30,196 bases of DNA from NCBI GenBank assembly GCA_000431275.1, contig HF989214.1:83488-113683 (forward strand). The letters are read 5' to 3'. This document shows, piece after piece, positions 22,312 through 30,196 of this stretch. Source of the stretch: Prevotella sp. CAG:755. Lineage in GTDB: Bacteria > Bacteroidota > Bacteroidia > Bacteroidales > Bacteroidaceae. The notes under the pieces are model-generated. The model saw only the letters and a program-made list of their open reading frames with translations, made no database searches and was not told the origin of the DNA. Within the stretch, counting starts at the first letter, position 1. Each line of letters starts with the position of its first letter. Both the position numbers and the translations under genes were made by a program.

Positions 22312-24540
22312 TCATCGCCACGCGTCAGGTTTTGTGCCGAACCCCGTGGGCTCCGAAGCCATGTCAAATTCCAACACGCCGCCTTTCGTAAGGGTATCGT
22401 AGTCTATATATGTTTTTCCGTAGGATTTGCCGTTCAGGCGCAAGCCTGCCACATAGATGTCGTCGGGTTGGTCACGATGGACAATAATCTTGAACGTACG
22501 ACCTCCGCCTACATGCAATGTGGCAGTGCGCACGATAGGCGAACCTATGTCGAAACGGCCACCAATCGGGTCTATCGGATAAAATCCCAATGCCGAAAGG
22601 ACATACCAGGCCGACATCTGCCCGGCATCTTCATTGCCGCTCAATCCGTCGGGCCGGTCAGCGTACATCTCGTCAAAGACCCTATGCAGCCACCGGGCGG
22701 TTTTCCATGGCTTGCCAATACGGTTATACATATATATAATGTGATGGCTGGGTTCGTTGCCGTGGGCATATTGACCGATAAGCCCCGTGATGTCGGGCTG
22801 TGTACTCTCCCCCAAGTCAGAAGAAACGATGAAGAGACTGTCAAGGCGCTGTTCGAAACGCTCGGCGCCGCCTACGAGCGAGATGAGCCCGTCCACATCA
22901 TGCGGAACGAGCCACAGATATTGCCAGGCCGTGCCTTCGGTGAAGTCCTCGGTATGGTGACCGGGATGAAAGTCGCCGGGGCGGAACTCACCCGTCGAAA
23001 GACGGCCGCGGAAGAAACCCGTCTTTCTGTCGTAAAGCTTTACGTAACTGCGCGAAAGGCTATCGTAATGAGCGGATTCGGCATCTCGCCCCAAGAGCTT
23101 TGCCACACGGGCCACGCCGGCAAAGGCAATGTAGTTTTCGAGACTGACCGAAACGCTCTCCTTCACTTTGTCGCAAGGCACATAACCCATTTCGTTCAGA
23201 TAAGGCAAGCCGCGGAACCCATGGCTCATCGAACGCTTCATTGCCTCATAAGCCGCGGGGACATCAGCCACCAAGCCTTTCAGACAGAGGTCAGCGAGGA
23301 ACGGCACCGCAGGGCTACCCACCATACAGCCCGTCTCGCTGCTGGTCAGCGGCCAAATGGGGAGAAAACCTTGCTCGCGCTCTGCGACCAGAAGCGACTG
23401 CGCCCAATCGTGCTGCAACTCGGGATAAACCAGAGTGAACAGTGGATGAAGGGCGCGATAGGTATCCCATAGCGAAAAGGTAGTATAGTTGTCAAAACCG
23501 TCACTGCGATGCTTATTTCCGTCACTGCCCCTGTAACTTCTGTCACTGTCTCCGTAAAGCGTGGGATGAATCATGGTGTGATAAAGGGCCGTATAGAAAA
23601 TCCGGCGTTCACGCTCACAATCAAAGGTCGCCTCTACACGCGAAAGCGCGGCGTTCCAAACGCTGTCGGCCGACGTTTTCACCTGTTCAAACGAGCGTCC
23701 GGCACTCTCGCTGTCCAGATTGGCCATGGCTCCCGCCAGACTGACGCTCGAAAGCGCCATACGCACGCCCACGACCGTGTCGGTCGTCACGTCAAAAGAA
23801 GCTGCGCCATAGCCCACGGGGAATGCCGGGCTGCCGTTCTCAGACTTAGCCTGACTGGACGCCGTTATCCAAGACTTCATGGGACGTGAAAAGCGAATAA
23901 CGAAGTAGTGGCGGCGATCCGAAGCCCAACCGCGTGAGAAGCGGTGACCGACGAGTGTTGTGTCGTCGAGTTGGCGAAGTTCGCAACTGACGGGCACGTT
24001 CCATCCGATTCCGTTTTCCACATCGACGACAATGCGTGCGTCGGAACCGGCTGGATAATGATACTCTTCATAGGCGACTCGCTTTGTGGCCGTCATGCGT
24101 GCCTTGATTCCGTAACGGTCAAGAAGCACCTCATAATAGCCCGGACGACAGGTCTCGTGCCGGTGCGAATATGTAGAATAAAAACCCGAGGCACGCTTTG
24201 TCGTATCTCCGACCGTCATGTCGACCGCCCCGGTCACTGGCATAAGCAGGATGTCGGCTAGGTCAGGACATCCGGTCCCGCTAAGGTGCATCGGGGCGAA
24301 ACCACGAATATATTTCCCGCTCCAATGGTAGCCTGAGCACCAATCCCATCCGTCCTCAACCTGCGTCGGGCCGACAGTGACTCCACCAAAAGGCAAAGAA
24401 GCTCCTACGAATACATGTCCATGCCCACCAGAGCCGATGAAAGGGTCTACGGCGTCTGTCAGGCGTTGGGCATCAACTGGCAGCAAAGGGCTAAACACAG
24501 CCATCGCCGCAATAAACAGGATTTTGTGTTTCATCATCAT
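22312..24540 (-). CDS. GH92 family exo-alpha-mannosidase (secreted)
   Basis: 742 aa. The start has three Met in a row, then a signal peptide (KHKILFIAAMAVFSPLLPVDAQ). The N-terminal beta-domain opens VDPFIGSGGHGHVFVGASLPFG and the catalytic (alpha/alpha)6 domain carries TTFSLWDTYRALHP, TEGTAWQYLW (Glu535, expected acid), GNEPSHHIIYMYN (calcium site) and GNEDAGQMSAW (Asp638, expected base). GH92 enzymes are calcium-dependent inverting alpha-mannosidases that trim N-glycans or yeast mannan, probably in the periplasm here. It starts 6 bp after the GH5 gene, so the two are one operon. A loop near residue 335 carries SDG-type repeats built from a 21-bp unit. Confidence 0.93.
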   Translation of the reverse strand: MMMKHKILFIAAMAVFSPLLPVDAQRLTDAVDPFIGSGGHGHVFVGASLPFGGVTVGPTQVEDGWDWCSGYHWSGKYIRGFAPMHLSGTGCPDLADILLMPVTGAVDMTVGDTTKRASGFYSTYSHRHETCRPGYYEVLLDRYGIKARMTATKRVAYEEYHYPAGSDARIVVDVENGIGWNVPVSCELRQLDDTTLVGHRFSRGWASDRRHYFVIRFSRPMKSWITASSQAKSENGSPAFPVGYGAASFDVTTDTVVGVRMALSSVSLAGAMANLDSESAGRSFEQVKTSADSVWNAALSRVEATFDCERERRIFYTALYHTMIHPTLYGDSDRSYRGSDGNKHRSDGFDNYTTFSLWDTYRALHPLFTLVYPELQHDWAQSLLVAEREQGFLPIWPLTSSETGCMVGSPAVPFLADLCLKGLVADVPAAYEAMKRSMSHGFRGLPYLNEMGYVPCDKVKESVSVSLENYIAFAGVARVAKLLGRDAESAHYDSLSRSYVKLYDRKTGFFRGRLSTGEFRPGDFHPGHHTEDFTEGTAWQYLWLVPHDVDGLISLVGGAERFEQRLDSLFIVSSDLGESTQPDITGLIGQYAHGNEPSHHIIYMYNRIGKPWKTARWLHRVFDEMYADRPDGLSGNEDAGQMSAWYVLSALGFYPIDPIGGRFDIGSPIVRTATLHVGGGRTFKIIVHRDQPDDIYVAGLRLNGKSYGKTYIDYDTLTKGGVLEFDMASEPTGFGTKPDAWR
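23498..23560 (+). repeat. 21-bp / 7-codon repeats inside the GH92 gene
   Basis: On the strand opposite to the gene three units start at 23498, 23519 and 23540: CCGTCACTGCGATGCT, CCGTCACTGCCCCTGT and CTGTCACTGTCTCCGT. The spacing is exactly 21 bp and the last unit matches the intergenic consensus at 14 of 16 positions. In the protein they encode the loop DSDRSYRGSDGNKHRSDG. Related GH92 enzymes have similar Asp/Gly loops, so part of the pattern may be protein-driven. Confidence 0.4.
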
Positions 24541-24546
24541 TGTCGG

Positions 24547-25875
24547 TTAAGGTTTGAGCGCAGCGACTGTTCGTTCGATAATTTGGATAGTCGTGTCGTC
24601 TACGTCGAAAACTGAATACCAGCCCTGCGGCTCGTGAGGCGGATCAACCATATAGTCAGCTCCAGGCATCCATGTGGTACTGTCGGCCACGGCTTCGCCA
24701 CCCCATCCCCAGAAATTGCATCCCGCGAGAACGCCCTGGTGGCGATAGCTTTCGAGCAGTCGGTTGAAAATGAAGCTGTAATAACCGTCACGGGCACCCG
24801 TTGTCGACTGACGTGAAAGACTGTTGCGATCACGGGGATAGCCGAATTCTTCAATAACAAGCGGCTTACCCGCTTTCGCAGCCATGCGCTGGTGCAGGTC
24901 AATATATTCGCCAGAACGTAAATAGGCATTGGGTAAATCCTCAATCAAGCGGTCGATGGCCACCCACTGCCAATTCCGCGGCCAAATATGGATGGTGTAA
25001 TAATCGATATTCAAGTCATTGTGGATACGCTCACAAAGATCGGCGTCGACTTCGCATCCATAAAGTCCTTCACTGCCCGTCGAAACCAGGTGGTTCGGGT
25101 CTAACTGCTTGATAAGTGCCACTGTGCGCGCAATCCAGCGCGCGAATCCATCTTTGGCCTCTTTGCTGAACGCTCGGGGCTCATTGCAGACCTGCCAAGC
25201 CATAATCGTCGGGTCGTCGCGGTAGGGCTGGCCTGTAATGCTGTTCGTGCGACTGACGATAGCCTTCACATAATCGTAAAAAAGCTGTTGCGCTCTTTCG
25301 TCGGCAGCAAACGCGGCTGCATAGCGCACATAATTATTATAACCCTCGCCGGCTGAATATGGCGATTGCCCATGACCGGTCTGATTCAGGTAGTAGCCGT
25401 AACCTCCGCTCCAATCCCACGAGTTTGTAAGATAGAAAACGCCCACCATGTCGCGCTTGTCCATCTCAACGAGCAGGTAGTCGAGCCCACGAAGCAACGT
25501 ATCGTTGAGCACACCGGGGCGTTCCTGCAAATAGGGTCGCACATGGTTCGCGCTGTCACTGCCTGCATCCGCTCCGACAAGGATACGCAGATTGTCCACA
25601 CCCATAGATTGGAGACGGTCGAGCTCGCGGCTGAGTCGGGCACGGTCTCCACCTTGTCCTTCTGAGGCGAGAATGGGTGCGTACCAGAGATTTGTCCCGA
25701 CGAAGTAGTAAGGTTTGCCGTCGCGGACGAAGTGACCGTCCGACACACGGATAAAAGATTGTGCTGCCACAGGGGCGAGGAATCCCGTTACCAAGACAAA
25801 CAACAAAGCCAATCCCCTTTGCGCACAGCGCATCAGGCGCAAGATGAGAAGAGGGAGAATTCCTGTTTTTTTCAT
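24547..25875 (-). CDS. GH5 family secreted beta-mannanase-like glycoside hydrolase
   Basis: 442 aa. A long N-terminal hydrophobic stretch (GLALLFVLVTGFLAPVAAQ) ends in a signal cleavage site near residue 38. The (beta/alpha)8 domain shows the GH5 catalytic pair: acid/base Glu232 in WQVCNEPRAF and nucleophile Glu343 in VIEEFGYPRD. HIWPRNW and NFWGWGGEA supply substrate-binding aromatics. The pattern (FVGTNLWYAPIL start, TNSWDWSGG) resembles subfamily 7 endo-beta-1,4-mannanases. It would cut beta-mannan chains outside the inner membrane. It is followed after 6 bp by GH92 and preceded by metH at 30 bp; no promoter box was seen in that gap. Confidence 0.88.
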   Translation of the reverse strand: MKKTGILPLLILRLMRCAQRGLALLFVLVTGFLAPVAAQSFIRVSDGHFVRDGKPYYFVGTNLWYAPILASEGQGGDRARLSRELDRLQSMGVDNLRILVGADAGSDSANHVRPYLQERPGVLNDTLLRGLDYLLVEMDKRDMVGVFYLTNSWDWSGGYGYYLNQTGHGQSPYSAGEGYNNYVRYAAAFAADERAQQLFYDYVKAIVSRTNSITGQPYRDDPTIMAWQVCNEPRAFSKEAKDGFARWIARTVALIKQLDPNHLVSTGSEGLYGCEVDADLCERIHNDLNIDYYTIHIWPRNWQWVAIDRLIEDLPNAYLRSGEYIDLHQRMAAKAGKPLVIEEFGYPRDRNSLSRQSTTGARDGYYSFIFNRLLESYRHQGVLAGCNFWGWGGEAVADSTTWMPGADYMVDPPHEPQGWYSVFDVDDTTIQIIERTVAALKP

Positions 25876-25905
25876 AGTCGTAAATTGTTTATGCGGTCAT
25901 TATGG

Positions 25906-28680
<2,775 letters not shown>

Positions 28681-28705
28681 CACCTTATCCTTATTCTGTT
28701 TTTCT

Positions 28706-29173
28706 TTAATATCGTTTCATAGCACGGTCCATCTCGCGCCGGTCATCCTTCTCACGCAGGCTTTGCCGCTTGTCGTATTCCTTTTTTCCCCGACATAGAC
28801 CTACCTGCATCTTGACCCGACCGTTCTCATCGACAAAAAGCTTCAGCGGCACGAGCGTGAAACCCGGTGCCTCCGTATCGGCCGAGAGCTGGCGTATCTC
28901 TTTCTTTTGGAGAAGAAGTTTGCGGTCACGCCTCACAGCGTGATTACCCCACGAACCACGGGCATACTCAGCCACATACATATTCTTCACCCAAACCTCG
29001 CCGTCATGGATGTAACAAAACGTGTCGACAAGACTGGCCTTGCCGGCGCGGATGCTCTTTACCTCCGTGCCCGTCAGGACAATGCCCGCCACGTACCGGT
29101 CGACAATCAGATAGTCAAACTCGGCCCGACGGTTCTTGATCTGAACCTTTCCTGTTTTCGTTGTCTTTGCCAT
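28706..29173 (-). CDS. smpB: SsrA-binding protein SmpB
   Basis: 155 aa, normal for SmpB. Conserved blocks are [66 protein letters not shown] and the basic C-terminal tail ([19 protein letters not shown]) that reaches the decoding centre. SmpB delivers tmRNA to ribosomes stalled on broken mRNAs; the tmRNA gene is not in the window. It is 76 bp downstream of the DUF4375 gene with no TAnnTTTG box in between, so it may be read from that promoter. metH follows closely. Confidence 0.97.
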   Translation of the reverse strand: MAKTTKTGKVQIKNRRAEFDYLIVDRYVAGIVLTGTEVKSIRAGKASLVDTFCYIHDGEVWVKNMYVAEYARGSWGNHAVRRDRKLLLQKKEIRQLSADTEAPGFTLVPLKLFVDENGRVKMQVGLCRGKKEYDKRQSLREKDDRREMDRAMKRY

Positions 29174-29249
29174 GGGTTATTTTACAGTTTTCTTTTCCTT
29201 TGAGGAATGTAATTTTTCTTTATGGAAGCCGGTGCCTTCCGGCGATACT

Positions 29250-29777
29250 TCATTCCACGACGGTCACAAAATCCTCGAGATGCTCCTCGACATAGCGTGC
29301 CACGTCGAGCGTAAATTTCTCCTCATGGAGGACAAAGTAGTCATCGAGCACATCGAATGCCGGAAAGCGCTCATAGAGAGCCATGAACTCCTCGTCCGAA
29401 CAAGGACGTGCCAACTCGTCGCCGTAACGCTGCCAAAGACGCCGCATCTTGTTCATGAAAGCAGCCAGGTCGGCCATTCCCCATTCGCGTACAGCGCGCG
29501 CGAACGGGTTGCGGAAGAACAAGTTTCCCCATCCATTGTGGATGAGCTGGACACAACCACCTTCCATCATTTCATCGCGCAAGATGGCGTAGGCCCAAAG
29601 TGTCACCTGTTGGGGCGAGAGGGCTTCAAACGCAGCAGCATTCATACAACCACCCACTGCCTCTGCCGTGCGCTCGGCCACCATGCGTACCAAGGCATCG
29701 GCACCCGTTTCCGTCACGCAGCGCAATTCAGCCTGCGTCACGAGAGCCCTCCGAGATTTGTCCATAAGCAGTTCCAT
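29250..29777 (-). CDS. DUF4375 (DMP19-like) family protein
   Basis: 175 aa from the ATG at 29777 (MELLMDKSRRALVTQ). An upstream extension would contain the -7 box at 29795-29802; a second Met (29765) is an alternative. The protein is acidic and helical. The central motif EGGCVQLIHNGWGNLF resembles the GG.xQ.xxN.xG core of the DUF4375/DMP19 fold, whose founding member is a DNA-mimicking protein. WQRYGDELARPCSDEEFMALYERFPAFDVLDD follows, also typical. Function in Bacteroidota is unknown. It heads the long minus-strand run ending at guaA and may be co-transcribed with smpB. Confidence 0.7.
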   Translation of the reverse strand: MELLMDKSRRALVTQAELRCVTETGADALVRMVAERTAEAVGGCMNAAAFEALSPQQVTLWAYAILRDEMMEGGCVQLIHNGWGNLFFRNPFARAVREWGMADLAAFMNKMRRLWQRYGDELARPCSDEEFMALYERFPAFDVLDDYFVLHEEKFTLDVARYVEEHLEDFVTVVE

Positions 29778-29794
29778 TTTTTCGTTTCGCGAAG

Positions 29795-29802
29795 CAAAGA
29801 TA
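29795..29802 (-). promoter_or_regulatory. -7 box TAnnTTTG of the DUF4375 gene
   Basis: The minus strand reads TATCTTTG, 17 bp before the ATG at 29777. Confidence 0.5.
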
Positions 29803-30196
29803 ATGCAAATGACTGGAACGAGCGGTCGGAAAACCGCAGGATTTTCAGCCCACACCGATCCGAATGATCACTTATTTATATAAAAAATGGCGTCTATGAG
29901 TGGAACAAGCAGGGAGTTGGCTAGGAAAAACGCTCAGGCGTCCATCGCGAATGCGACCTTGTATTCATATAATAGAGAAAGAATGGGCAACTACACTCTC
30001 ACCGCCGCCTCACGAAAGAAACGGGAAAAACACAAAGGGTCGGATAAAAGAAAAAAGTAGCACGGTAATGGGGCAAAACAATTAGGGCGACAGTTTTTTT
30101 CGGTCAGCCGTCCGGATAAAACGGTCAGCCATTCAAATAAGCCGATGAGACACCCCTTAAAAAAAGAGCTGAATTCAACTTGCAAATGCAACAGAA
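29803..30196. other. Non-coding right end of the window
   Basis: About 390 bp without a convincing gene on either strand. It contains a hairpin-like GCGGT/ACCGC pair near 29830-29845, a run of short A-tracts at roughly 9-11 bp spacing (30015-30056) that would favour curved DNA, and a 21-bp repeat pair at 30101-30142. No TAnnTTTG box for a rightward gene was recognised. Confidence 0.5.
30101..30142 (+). repeat. 21-bp repeat pair at the right end
   Basis: CGGTCAGCC occurs at 30101 and 30122, exactly 21 bp apart. The first unit (CGGTCAGCCGTCCGGAT, then AAAA) shares the word GTCAGCCGTCC with the unit at 19764 on the minus strand. A weaker third step begins CGATGAGAC at 30143. Confidence 0.5.

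Noticed and set aside
22303..23472. 389-codon open frame opposite GH92
   Set aside because: Antisense shadow; the GH92 frame has complete catalytic motifs.
28681..28705. Cobalamin riboswitch before metH
   Set aside because: Only 25 bp separate smpB and metH, far too short; none seen upstream of smpB either.
29228..29243. Terminator between the DUF4375 gene and smpB (GCCGG/CCGGC)
   Set aside because: Stem of only 5 bp without a T-run on the minus strand.
30015..30056. Replication origin or integration site from the A-tracts
   Set aside because: No DnaA-box cluster, iterons, integrase or tRNA nearby; only local A-richness can be claimed.

Overview
The window reads as a chromosomal segment of a Bacteroidota, most likely a gut or oral Bacteroidales. 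The evidence is the set of families present: a TamL lipoprotein, an LptB with the long Bacteroidota-type C-terminus, MlaE/MlaF, a LysM plus periplasmic-binding-fold protein, a PorT-like barrel, BACON-CBM32-M60 and DCSNN-type LRR secreted proteins, GH5 and GH92, and an anaerobic sulfatase-maturing radical SAM enzyme. Many start codons are preceded at short distance by the Bacteroidota -7 box TAnnTTTG. Coding DNA is fairly GC-rich (about 55-62% in lines I counted), with a lower-GC block at the M60/LRR genes (43-53% in counted lines). I cannot assign a genus. I saw no rRNA, tRNA, CRISPR array, phage gene or insertion sequence.

Layout. 1-560: 3' end of an OPT-family transporter and its terminator. 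698-5107: tamL (-) diverging from an rRNA methyltransferase and a GT2 gene (+). 5120-7701: lptB (-) diverging from mlaE-mlaF (+). 7769-10086: a LysM/periplasmic-binding-fold gene overlapping a PorT-like barrel gene (-). 10202-12370: a PD40/coiled-coil protein and a nucleoside phosphorylase (+). 12371-12955: a gene-poor gap. 12956-17255: LRR protein then M60 mucinase-like protein (-). 17473-19646: nagB and the sulfatase maturase (+). 19907-29777: a long co-directional minus run, read in the order DUF4375, smpB, metH, GH5, GH92, nucleotidyltransferase, guaA. 29803-30196: non-coding right end.

Two themes link the genes. One is the cell envelope: TamL, LptB, MlaEF, the LysM protein, the barrel and GT2. 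The other is use of host or dietary glycans: M60 peptidase, sulfatase maturase, NagB, GH92 mannosidase and GH5 mannanase. The glycan genes do not form a classical SusCD locus.

The most unusual signal is a 21-bp unit that recurs in exact 21-bp phase. In its best orientation it reads roughly CTGTCACTGCTCCCGT followed by five T-rich bases. It appears in three intergenic spaces (about 5974-6078, 19738-19806 and 30101-30142). It also appears, in frame as 7-residue repeats, inside the LysM-protein linker (9558-9620) and a GH92 loop (23498-23560). I know of no described element with this sequence.
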